12,078 bases of DNA from Treponema sp. (GTDB taxonomy: Bacteria > Spirochaetota > Spirochaetia > Treponematales > Breznakiellaceae): the NCBI GenBank assembly GCA_031263265.1, contig JAISGE010000126.1, positions 1-12,078 of the forward strand, read 5' to 3'. The notes below the pieces were generated by a model. It was not told the DNA's origin, did no database searches, and was given only the letters and a program-made list of their open reading frames with translations. Position 1 is the stretch's first letter. Every line of letters starts with the position of its first letter. A program made the position numbers and the translations under genes. Positions 1 through 5,812 of the stretch are shown here, piece after piece.

Positions 1-340
1 GAGATCATGTGCATCTTCTGGTGCAATCGGTGCCGACATACAGTCCAACAAAAATAGTGAGGACGATAAAAAGCATAACAGCGAAAGAAATATTCAAAAA
101 ACACCCAGAAGTGAAGGAAAAGTTATGGGGAGGGGAATTCTGGAGTGATGGGCATTATGTGAGCACGGTAGGGAAATATGGGGAAGAAGAAACGATAACG
201 AACTATGTGAAAGCTCATGGGAAGGGAAAAGATTACAAACAACTATACAAGATAAGGGATGATGAAGAACAACCAGGTTTATTCGACTGATTTTCAAACA
301 ACAATCTTAAAATACCCCGCTGCTCTGCAGCGGGGATTTT
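1..340 (+). mobile_element. IS200/IS605-type element, right end (partial)
   Basis: The element consists of the transposase end plus a strong hairpin at 315-335, after which IS1-family homology begins at about 336-343. IS200/IS605 elements carry subterminal hairpins, have no terminal inverted repeats and make no target duplication, so the exact right boundary cannot be fixed from one side. The position of the hairpin right at the junction with the interrupted insA suggests that the element inserted into that gene. If so, the missing insB half should lie to the left of the element, outside this window. Confidence 0.6.
3..290 (+). CDS. tnpA: IS200/IS605-family Y1 transposase TnpA, 3' part (5' end outside window)
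   Basis: This is the C-terminal two thirds of a Y1 (single tyrosine) HUH transposase, which moves single-stranded DNA by cutting and rejoining at hairpin-marked ends. The reading frame is open to the window edge and begins within the HUH metal-binding motif, read as D-H-V-H-L-L-V at 3-23 (the two histidines are at 6-8 and 12-14). A typical Y1 block follows (LWGGEFWSDGHYVSTVG) and then the helix with the presumed nucleophile Tyr, T-N-Y-V-K-A, codon 204-206. The protein ends in a charged tail. The family is about 130-155 residues long, so roughly 40-50 N-terminal residues lie off the left edge. The GTG at 9 encodes the Val inside the HUH motif and is not the start. A hairpin 25 bases after the stop fits an IS200-type right end and terminator. 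No accessory tnpB is visible downstream. Family assignment is firm; activity cannot be judged. Confidence 0.88.
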   Translation, partial: DHVHLLVQSVPTYSPTKIVRTIKSITAKEIFKKHPEVKEKLWGGEFWSDGHYVSTVGKYGEEETITNYVKAHGKGKDYKQLYKIRDDEEQPGLFD

Positions 341-596
341 TTATTTCTTTTATAACGGTATCGGTGCTTACCCCTAATTCTCGTGCGGTTGCCCGTATTC
401 CTGCCCCGTCAGCAGCCCATTTGATTATGGCCTTCTTTACGTCGGGTTTACAACCGTTATAACGGTATTCCGCGTAACATGTTTTATGGGAACAGGATGG
501 ATTATTACACGCATACCGCTTTTTCCCGTTTGAAGTGCCGTACGGGCGGACATCTTCACTTCCGCAAAATGGACATTTTAATGCTATTGTTACCAT
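294..596 (-). pseudogene. insA: IS1-family InsA, truncated at the frameshift site
   Basis: InsA is the short DNA-binding product of IS1-family elements; by frameshifting its frame is fused to InsB to make the active transposase. Residues 8-40 contain paired cysteines (CPFC, then CNNPSC and a further Cys) of the zinc-binding N-terminal domain. Residues about 66-87 (G-I-R-A-T-A-R-E-L-G-V-S-T-D-T-V) are the helix-turn-helix block highly typical of IS1 InsA. Homology stops at Asn87 (codon 338-336); the last 13 codons are read from the foreign hairpin and beyond. The start ATG at 596 follows an AGGGGGA ribosome site (607-601), and a promoter-like pair lies upstream. The minus-strand sequence at the break is an A6 run (342-337), the place where IS1 elements make their -1 frameshift (A6C in the enteric element, from memory). 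insB in this orientation is absent, so this is a dead partial element. Confidence 0.85.
315..345 (+). terminator. Strong hairpin with T-tract at the IS200/IS1 junction
   Basis: A perfect 9-bp stem, CCCCGCTGC (315-323) and GCAGCGGGG (327-335), encloses a TCT loop. It is followed on the plus strand by A then six T and further T-rich sequence, which is the form of a rho-independent terminator for the transposase gene. In IS200-type elements such hairpins also serve as the transposase recognition structure. The T-tract reads on the minus strand as the A6 run at the end of insA homology, so the terminator appears to be a chimera of the two elements. Confidence 0.75.
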
Positions 597-664
597 AACT
601 TCCCCCTCGTTAAGTTTTCGGTATAGTATATCTGCATTTATAATAATAAGTCTAGCACATTACC
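336..664 (-). mobile_element. IS1-family element (copy b), left part only
   Basis: The element runs from a left terminal inverted repeat at 664 to the break next to the IS200 hairpin. Read on the minus strand from 664 the end is GGTAATGTGCTAGACTTATT. I recall the enteric IS1 right repeat as beginning GGTAATG and containing ACTTATT at the same offset; both blocks match here, 14 of 20 positions over the stretch. The end therefore looks exact. Immediately outside it, from 665, plus-strand insB homology of another IS1 copy starts, so this copy inserted into that one. Any 8-9 base target duplication would begin at 665; its partner is not in the window. Confidence 0.7.
625..654 (-). promoter_or_regulatory. 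Candidate insA promoter inside the IS1 left end
   Basis: On the minus strand TAGACT (654-649) and TATACT (630-625) are separated by 18 bases, a plausible sigma70-type pair. The upstream box lies within the terminal inverted repeat, as is usual for IS1, where transposase binding to the end can repress transcription. The ribosome site (607-601) and ATG (596) follow in order. Confidence 0.45.
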
Positions 665-954
665 AAAACGGGACAGAGAGATGGCGGAAAAGCTGAGGAA
701 GAGGCTAAAATGGCTGGGGATAAGCTATGACTGGATAGCGACGGATCATTGGGAGAGTTTTCTGTCGGTGTTTGGGGAGGACAGACACGAAGGAGGGAAG
801 GAGCACACGGTGGGGATAGTAGGGAAATAACTGCCGGATGAGGCACCGGATACGGCGTGCCTTTCGCAGGACCTGTTGTTTTTCAAAGAAGGTATTGAAT
901 CACTTGAAAGCATTTGAAATGGCGTTTTTTTACATCAATTACGGTTTCGTTTAA
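665..954 (+). pseudogene. insB: IS1-family InsB, 3' fragment with a one-base insertion
   Basis: This is the C-terminal part of an IS1-family DDE transposase. The first segment (666-818) reads K-R-D-R-E-M-A-E-K-L and continues through I-A-T-D-H-W (second catalytic Asp block) to H-T-V-G-I. It then stops at TAA 828-830. In the next frame the protein continues without loss as N-N-C-R-M-R-H-R-I-R-R-A-F, then F-S-K-K and the typical end F-F-Y-I-N-Y-G-F-V with stop 952-954. Deleting the single T at 820 turns GTAG into GAG and restores I-E-G-N-N, where E is the presumed third catalytic residue. The fragment is therefore frameshifted exactly at the active site. Its 5' end is cut by the IS1 copy on the minus strand. 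An ATG at 681 exists but is internal to the ancestral frame and is unlikely to be a real start. Confidence 0.85.
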
Positions 955-979
955 TGCCTATCATACTTTGTGGATCACC
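665..979 (+). mobile_element. IS1-family element (copy a), right part
   Basis: The insB pseudogene is followed 20 bases after its stop by ATCACC (974-979), which on the minus strand reads GGTGAT, the expected first bases of an IS1 terminal inverted repeat. Beyond these bases the match to the other end at 664 is weak (9 of 20), so the right end at 979 is a reasoned placement and not certain. The element lies in the opposite orientation to the IS1 copy inserted in it. Confidence 0.5.
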
Positions 980-980
980 T

Positions 981-1079
981 CCGGAAAATGATGTAAAGAA
1001 TCAAGAAAGTTGGAAAAAAATATGCAACTACAAAATAAAAAAGATATATCCAAGTCATGCCGGAATAATTAATTGTTAG
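981..1079 (+). pseudogene. Possible C-terminal remnant of a lost cassette gene
   Basis: From 981 to the TAG at 1077-1079 one frame is open and reads like a natural protein end: P-E-N-D-V-K-N-Q-E-S-W-K-K-I, then C-N-Y-K-I-K-K-I-Y-P-S-H, ending I-N-C. It has no start and begins directly after the proposed right end of the IS1 copy, as expected if that element cut the gene. It is AT-rich like the cassette gene at 1343-1954, and it stops 31 bases before the attC-like site, again as in a cassette. The stretch is only 32 residues, so chance cannot be excluded. No family is recognised. Confidence 0.35.
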
Positions 1080-1110
1080 GAAGAGAAATAATGTGAAAAG
1101 CGGCAACGTC

Positions 1111-1278
1111 GTATAACAATGCGTTCCGTGCCCGTTCGGGCGCTCCAGGGGGTTCCAGTCGCCTAGGTTGGCTACGCTCCCACGCCTCCCTCCACCCACA
1201 TTTTGCCAGCCCTGGCCTTGCTACGCAAGCCCTTATTCGGGCTGGCAAAACGTCGCATATAGCCGGAACATTATGTGC
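1111..1278 (+). repeat. attC-like structured recombination site (integron cassette type)
   Basis: The left edge, GTATAACAATGCGTTC (1111-1126), matches 14 of 16 bases of the start of the classical aadA-type attC (GTCTAACAATTCGTTC, recalled from memory). The right edge, CGGAACATTATGTG (1264-1277), pairs with it through GTTCCG (1123-1128) and CGGAAC (1264-1269) and through the TTAT core of the outer boxes. Between them is a GC-rich, strongly folding middle: GCCCG/CGGGC at 1130-1141; a perfect 12-bp stem TTTTGCCAGCCC (1201-1212) with GGGCTGGCAAAA (1239-1250); and CTTGC/GCAAG nested inside at 1217-1229. At about 168 bases it is long for an attC but comparable to the longer known ones. Odd points are the right outer box beginning ATT where the cut site is normally GTT, and asymmetric spacing of inner and outer boxes (five bases left, none right). 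It could be a degenerate site or another structured repeat family. Confidence 0.5.
1201..1250. repeat. 12-bp perfect inverted repeat with nested stem
   Basis: TTTTGCCAGCCC at 1201-1212 and its exact reverse complement at 1239-1250 enclose 26 bases that contain a second stem, CTTGC-TAC-GCAAG (1217-1229). The structure would extrude as a long hairpin in single-stranded DNA or RNA. It forms the apex of the proposed attC-like site, and no T-tract follows on the plus strand, so it is not a plus-strand terminator. Confidence 0.75.
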
Positions 1279-1294
1279 CATTTTTTCTAATTTT

Positions 1295-1324
1295 TTGCTA
1301 AAATTGTTGACAAAAAAATATAAT
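1295..1324 (+). promoter_or_regulatory. Candidate promoter of the AT-rich cassette gene
   Basis: TTGCTA (1295-1300) and TATAAT (1319-1324) are 18 bases apart, giving a start near 1331, 12 bases before the first ATG. A perfect TTGACA (1307-1312) overlaps the spacer; with TTAAAT (1330-1335) it would start transcription almost at the ATG and give a leaderless message. The region is so AT-rich that some matches are expected by chance. A promoter of its own is notable, because many cassette genes lack one. Confidence 0.45.
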
Positions 1325-1342
1325 ATAGGTTAAATTGAATAC

Positions 1343-1954
1343 ATGGAACTTTCCCAAATGAGAAAAAATATTATTAGTATAATAGTTATATTGTTAAATT
1401 TCATTGGAACAATGAACGCGGAAGAAAATGTTGCTTTTTCATGGGGGCTTGCAAATTATGGATTTGGTTTAAATTTTTCTCCGGATCGGAATAATATAGA
1501 ATTATCGGTAGGACTTTTCAATTTCTTTTTTGATGATTATAAAACAAATATGGGGGTTAAATTATCTCCATTACATATTAGAACAAATATTGAAGCAAAA
1601 GAATCAGAAGAAATAAATTCAATTACGGAAGTAAATTTTATAGATTTGTGTATATACTGGAATTGGTTAGATGAGACGGATATGATATTAGGCCCTTTTT
1701 CATCAATACAGTATATAAATATAAGGAATTGGAAAATATTTGATTATAGGGATATAACAATTAATGCAGGAATAAAATACATATATAAAATCAAATACGT
1801 AGAAAAAATTGATGGAAATTTTTTTTTAATGGAATATGAACTTGGATATAGATATAATTATTATGATGGACATAAAATTTATATTAATATAAGCGTTGAT
1901 TTAATTTCAACATTTGTGATGATAGGTAATATAGGTAGATGGTTTAATAACTAA
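1343..1954 (+). CDS. Predicted exported, beta-strand-rich protein of unknown function (cassette gene)
   Basis: The 203-residue product is not recognised. From the internal ATG at 1358 it opens with a clear signal peptide: M-R-K-N, a hydrophobic stretch I-I-S-I-I-V-I-L-L-N-F-I-G, and a likely cleavage after T-M-N-A. The mature part is rich in aromatic residues, Asn and Ile, with alternating hydrophobic and polar segments (FSWGLANYGFGLNF, IELSVGLF, MEYELGYRYNYY, KIYINISVDLI), which suggests an outer-membrane or periplasmic beta structure; this is inference. Neither ATG (1343 or 1358) has a good ribosome site. The gene is far richer in A and T than every core gene nearby, sits between an attC-like site and the start of a second one, and is oriented as a cassette gene should be. 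Horizontal origin is likely. It is intact and has its own promoter-like sequence. Confidence 0.75.
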   Translation: MELSQMRKNIISIIVILLNFIGTMNAEENVAFSWGLANYGFGLNFSPDRNNIELSVGLFNFFFDDYKTNMGVKLSPLHIRTNIEAKESEEINSITEVNFIDLCIYWNWLDETDMILGPFSSIQYINIRNWKIFDYRDITINAGIKYIYKIKYVEKIDGNFFLMEYELGYRYNYYDGHKIYINISVDLISTFVMIGNIGRWFNN

Positions 1955-1967
1955 TAAAAAGAAAAAA

Positions 1968-1990
1968 CTGCACATAACGAGGTTGTCGAA
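1968..1990 (+). repeat. Truncated second attC-like site (left edge only)
   Basis: Fourteen bases after the cassette gene stop the sequence TGCACATAACGAGGTTGTCG (1969-1988) begins. Its GCACATAA core is the reverse complement of the end of the first site, TTATGTGC (1271-1278), as expected for matching outer boxes of neighbouring attC sites. ACATAAC (1972-1978) would be the left outer box. No matching inner and right boxes are seen in the next 300 bases, so the site is cut off before polB. The sequence from 1981 could also be the end of another mobile element. Confidence 0.4.
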
Positions 1991-2012
1991 AAAGTCTATT
2001 TTAAATAGCGTG
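1990..2012 (-). terminator. Weak candidate terminator after polB
   Basis: On the minus strand, 52 bases after the polB stop, CTATTT-A-AAATAG (2009-1997) can form a small AT-only hairpin, followed by ACTTTTTCG. The stem is short and has no G or C apart from its closing pair, so termination would be inefficient. No better candidate is seen between 1955 and 2060. Confidence 0.25.
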
Positions 2013-2060
2013 GTTGTTCGGCTGCTTGGGGATCAATGCGACAGGCTCAAGGAGATAACA

Positions 2061-4472
2061 TTAAAACAGTTCCATCTGCCGGTCCTTCTGGAGCAAAAGG
2101 TCCCTATTCCAAAGGGCCGCAGCAGCAATGGAGCGGGCGACCGGAAGTACCTGGGACTCGGTGTAATGATCATAGTCAAAGGGAGCGTGGGGGAGCAATG
2201 CTGGTTCAGGGCCGTTCAGCGTCCAGACAAAATCAATTGTTCCCCTGCGGCCCTTCCAGCCCAGCAATCGGGCGGCCTTTACTTGGGGTGGTGTAGAGGA
2301 GGTATACGTTTCAGGAGGCCGGGAAAGCCGCTTTCGATAGATCAATGCGGCGTCCAATTCCCCAGCGTGAAGCTGCCTTATGGTCTCCCGGACCTTCCTG
2401 GCTAGTTCCGCTTCATCACCTCCTGAAAAGACCAATTCCAAGAGTTCAACCTGAAGTTTCCGCGCCAAGGGTGTGGCATCGCTCCTCACCGCTTCAAGGC
2501 CTTTTACCTCCACTGAGAGGGTTTCCGAGGCATCCAGAAGATACCCCCCATAGCCTTTGGCTCTGCCCCGGCCTTCGGATTCGGAAAAGGCCCTAAGAGG
2601 AGGTATCATAAACCGCCGGTAGGCTTTTTCAAACCGGAGTTCCATGCAAGATGTCTGATGGTACTCCTGGTGTATCTCGTGAGCAAGGCACGCGTTCAGT
2701 TCCGCAGTAAGCCCTTGGCTTAGGACGAAAAAATCCCTATATGCAGCCCCATCCCCCAGGCCGGTCTCTACAAAAAGAGAATCCGTATCCCCGTACAGTA
2801 CCCTGAAACCTTTACCCATAAACCAGTCTCGGGAAAACAGGAGCCATTTTCGGGCAAAAGAGGTGATCGCCCCAGCCAATTCAGTACGACCGTACCGACA
2901 GGCCTTGGTACCCAGCACTCCGTAAAAACTGTTCATCAGGATTTTATACACATAGGCAGCGTTTTCATCCCCCTGGTCGAGGGCCTCTTGCCGGGCAGCG
3001 AAGTAGTCTCCGATGAGGCTGGGGAGCAGCCCGGGAACTGCAGAGAACACCGCGCCGTTGGGAGCCTTGATTAATCCTGCAGAGTGAGGGGTAATTTCGG
3101 CCCGGGCATAAGAGAGCGGGTCGATATTAAACGTCCGCATAATAGAAGGGTAGAGGCTGCGGAAATCAAAAACCGCCACGTTGCTGAAAAGACCGGGCAA
3201 GGGATCCAGCAAGGTTCCCCCCGCGGCACCGCTTACGGTGATTTCTGGAGAGGGGGGCGGCGGGGCAATACCCCGCTTGCGGAGTTCCAGCCCGTAGATC
3301 CGCTCAAAACTGACCACACTAGTCCACGCCTTATCCAAAGAAACCCCGGTAAGACAGGCTCGCTCCATAGTTAAGCGGAATAGACCGGTCTGGGCCAGGA
3401 TACGCAATACCAGGGCTGCATCTTGATAACAATACTCCCCAAAACCTACGGGGTCCTGGGTATACAGTTGCGCCAGAGCCGCAATCTTGTCGGGTCCCCC
3501 GGTACTGACCAGCTTCCCCTCACCCAACACCACCTGGGATACGGTTTCCAAGGTATAATCAGCGAAGTGCCCGGTTGAAACCTTAGGGCCGGAACGGACA
3601 ATCCGCAGGGCATCGATTACCTGACGTCCGGGTACCAAGGCGGTAGCGGAACGACGGCCCTCCCCGCTAAAATACACCGCTTCCAACTCGGTTGATCGGC
3701 CTAAGGTAAAGGGTATGCTATGCCGTGCACAACGCTCCCAGATGCACTTGAAATCAAAATCCAGAAAATTCCATCCGGTGAGTACATCTGGATCTGCACG
3801 GCGGATGTCTTCCATGAAGGCTCTGAGCAAAGATCCCTCATCAGGGTGAAACAAGACCCTTCCCTTTGAACTGGTCATCCTGGGTTGCCCAGGGGAACGG
3901 ACGCGAACCACGCCTTGCGGTTCCTTGAAATGGGAATCGGTAAGGGCCAGGCCGATAGCGAGGATAGACCCATCGGTGGTGTCGGTCTCAATGTCCACTG
4001 AAGCGATGGAGAGCCGTACCTGCAAAGGGGTATCTGAGGGAGCAAGGAACGGATCAGGAAACACCACATCCACCAGCCGTCCAGACCGGGAAGCCCCGCG
4101 GATTTCCACCGGCCCTTTGATATACTTTTCAGTAAGAAACGCATCGGGGATCTTCATATCTGCATCAGGGCTGGGTATAGCCGCCTGTTCAAGAATCCGT
4201 ACGGCAACAGCCCGGTCCCGGTATCGGGGAAACTGCACCCGGGAATAGGTTCCCGAAGCTGGTCCATTGAAGGCTTCCAGTTGCGGGGGAAGGCTTTCGT
4301 ACGCTATGGCGGCAAACAGGTTTGGGCTTAGGGCCTCTTGGGGAAGGTGTACTGAAGGCCGCCACCGGGATTCCATCACCACAAAAGACCTGCCGTCTTC
4401 CAAACGCCCGATGAAGTACAGCCGGTTCCGCCGTAGATCTCCATAGCCCTGGACAATGAAACCTCGAAACAC
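2061..4472 (-). CDS. polB: DNA polymerase II (family B)
   Basis: Family B DNA polymerase with proofreading, 803 residues (E. coli Pol II has 783), used in replication restart and tolerance of damage. Exonuclease motifs: I, D160-I-E162; II, G-W-N-F-L-D-F-D around 233-240; III, Y347-C-Y-Q-D351. Polymerase motifs: A, D436-F-R-S-L-Y-P-S-I; B, K510-I-L-M-N-S-F-Y-G; C, Y560-G-D-T-D-S. All acidic catalytic residues are present. The last five residues, Q-M-E-L-F, fit the beta-clamp binding motif that ends Pol II in E. coli. Start is a GTG (4472-4470) preceded by TAGGAG at 8-9 bases; the gene follows the CLC gene by 11 bases, so the two are probably co-transcribed. Its 3' end lies 106 bases from the cassette gene on the opposite strand and borders the mobile island, but the gene itself is intact and core-like in base use. 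Confidence 0.95.
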   Translation of the reverse strand: MFRGFIVQGYGDLRRNRLYFIGRLEDGRSFVVMESRWRPSVHLPQEALSPNLFAAIAYESLPPQLEAFNGPASGTYSRVQFPRYRDRAVAVRILEQAAIPSPDADMKIPDAFLTEKYIKGPVEIRGASRSGRLVDVVFPDPFLAPSDTPLQVRLSIASVDIETDTTDGSILAIGLALTDSHFKEPQGVVRVRSPGQPRMTSSKGRVLFHPDEGSLLRAFMEDIRRADPDVLTGWNFLDFDFKCIWERCARHSIPFTLGRSTELEAVYFSGEGRRSATALVPGRQVIDALRIVRSGPKVSTGHFADYTLETVSQVVLGEGKLVSTGGPDKIAALAQLYTQDPVGFGEYCYQDAALVLRILAQTGLFRLTMERACLTGVSLDKAWTSVVSFERIYGLELRKRGIAPPPPSPEITVSGAAGGTLLDPLPGLFSNVAVFDFRSLYPSIMRTFNIDPLSYARAEITPHSAGLIKAPNGAVFSAVPGLLPSLIGDYFAARQEALDQGDENAAYVYKILMNSFYGVLGTKACRYGRTELAGAITSFARKWLLFSRDWFMGKGFRVLYGDTDSLFVETGLGDGAAYRDFFVLSQGLTAELNACLAHEIHQEYHQTSCMELRFEKAYRRFMIPPLRAFSESEGRGRAKGYGGYLLDASETLSVEVKGLEAVRSDATPLARKLQVELLELVFSGGDEAELARKVRETIRQLHAGELDAALIYRKRLSRPPETYTSSTPPQVKAARLLGWKGRRGTIDFVWTLNGPEPALLPHAPFDYDHYTESQVLPVARSIAAAALWNRDLLLQKDRQMELF

Positions 4473-4483
4473 CCCTGGTTCTC

Positions 4484-5806
4484 CTACCTGCGTTTCTGAG
4501 GAGGGTTTGTGCTCCGGCCTAAGATCCGTTCCAAGAGCACGGTATTCACAGGCCGGGAAGCAATCAACTCAGCGGTAATGAGGGCGCAAAGGCAAACCAA
4601 GACCAGGTTTCCCAGGTGATTAACGTTGGCGCTTATCTCCAGGATCAGGACAATACCGGTAATCGGGGCTTTGATCACCCCGGTAAAAAACGCGGCCATC
4701 CCCAAAATGATGAAGTTGAGGTTCTGCCCTTCTGCGATGCACCCGTGCTGCACTAAATATACCCCCAAGAGGTCTCCGGTTAAGGCGCCACAGGCCAGGA
4801 GGGGCAGGAATATCCCCCCTGCGGTTCCGGATCCATAGGAAAGCACGGTGAAAAGGATTTTACCCCCCAATAACAGGACAAGAACTCCCAGGGTTCGCTC
4901 CTCATGGGCAAGGGATTCTATCAGATTATGGCCGCCCCCCAAGACATCAAAACAAAACAAGCCCAGGGGAATAGAGACCAAGAGCGGGATAACCGGACGT
5001 ATAATCGGAGGGATTTTGCATCTATCATATCCATTAAGGGCACCGTACAGCAGCCGTTTAAAAAGATCGCTCACCAGTCCACAGATCACCCCCAGCATAA
5101 TAAGCCAAGGTATATGCTTCAAGGACAGGGCCGGCAGGTATCTGAAATCAAAGAGCGGTCCCAATCCAAAGAAAAAACCTGCCACTGCGTCCGCGGTCAT
5201 GGAAGCGCCCAGAGCGCAGGCTAAAAACAGGGGTGAAAAAGGAACCTGGAACTCTTCCAGTACAAAGAGAACCCCTGCTAAAGGCGCATTAAAGGTCGCG
5301 GCTACCCCTGCGGCGGCTCCGCTTGAGATGAGCCAATGCTGTTCCTGATCCGGCCTGGGGAATAGGGAGAGAACACCCTTCCCCACATAAGCGCCCATCT
5401 GTACCGAAGGCCCTGCCCGTCCCAAAGAAAGACCTGCTCCCAATCCGAGTAAACCGGTAAGTACCTTGAGGGGCAGTTCCTGGGGCTTCACGGGCAAGGC
5501 ACCGGCTAAGGCTCCTTTTATCTGGGGTATACCGCTCCCCTTGATAAGCGGCCACACTGACGCAGCCCATCCCAAAAAAAGGCCGATAAGCGCGAGGAGC
5601 CCGCTCCAACCCAGCCAATAAACCCTGGTATGGGGTACTTGGTAAATCCCTTGCCGTAAGCTATCTGCGTGGATCAAGAGGTATCTAAAAAGAGCAATGA
5701 CAAGCCCTACCATAAAGCCTATGAGTATACTTTCCACAATGAGCGCTAGGCGGGAACCATAGCCTCGATGAACCAGTGCAGGTATGGTGTACCGAGGTTT
5801 ATACAT
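4484..5806 (-). CDS. CLC-family chloride channel/transporter with substituted gate residues
   Basis: A 440-residue polytopic membrane protein of the CLC family, without C-terminal CBS domains. Signature regions in order: G90-S-G-I-P (selectivity loop), G129-R-A-G-P-S-V-Q, N173-A-P-L-A-G with L-E184-E185 (the second matching the inner proton glutamate), and G330-G-I-F-L-P. The usual GREGP motif has Ala131 (codon GCA) in place of the gating Glu (E148 in the E. coli exchanger), and R-P-V-N421-T-V-L-L-E-R has Asn where the central Tyr (Y445) is expected. Both positions shape ion coupling in studied CLCs, so passive chloride or other anion flow is more likely than 2 Cl/1 H exchange; that step is inference. 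The start at 5806 has no good ribosome site, but a promoter ends so close that a leaderless message is possible. It is the first gene of a probable clc-polB pair. Confidence 0.92.
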   Translation of the reverse strand: MYKPRYTIPALVHRGYGSRLALIVESILIGFMVGLVIALFRYLLIHADSLRQGIYQVPHTRVYWLGWSGLLALIGLFLGWAASVWPLIKGSGIPQIKGALAGALPVKPQELPLKVLTGLLGLGAGLSLGRAGPSVQMGAYVGKGVLSLFPRPDQEQHWLISSGAAAGVAATFNAPLAGVLFVLEEFQVPFSPLFLACALGASMTADAVAGFFFGLGPLFDFRYLPALSLKHIPWLIMLGVICGLVSDLFKRLLYGALNGYDRCKIPPIIRPVIPLLVSIPLGLFCFDVLGGGHNLIESLAHEERTLGVLVLLLGGKILFTVLSYGSGTAGGIFLPLLACGALTGDLLGVYLVQHGCIAEGQNLNFIILGMAAFFTGVIKAPITGIVLILEISANVNHLGNLVLVCLCALITAELIASRPVNTVLLERILGRSTNPPQKRR

Positions 5807-5812
5807 GGTTTT

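Noticed and set aside
681..830. Short independent gene beginning at ATG 681
   Set aside because: It is the middle of IS1 insB with homology extending before the ATG and, after a one-base shift, beyond the stop.
1201..1250. Inverted repeat as a transcription terminator
   Set aside because: No T-tract follows the stem on the plus strand, and the arms are part of a larger folded site.
975..1281. Two minus-strand open frames of 70-74 codons over the attC-like region
   Set aside because: They cross the inverted repeats and GC-rich folds, have no ribosome site and show no protein-like pattern; they reflect the structured DNA.
1983..2596. Plus-strand open frames opposite the end of polB
   Set aside because: They lie antisense to a polymerase gene with complete motifs and show no family features.
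4848..5348. Plus-strand 166-codon frame opposite the CLC gene
   Set aside because: Antisense shadow of transmembrane codons; basic, low-quality translation and no start signal.
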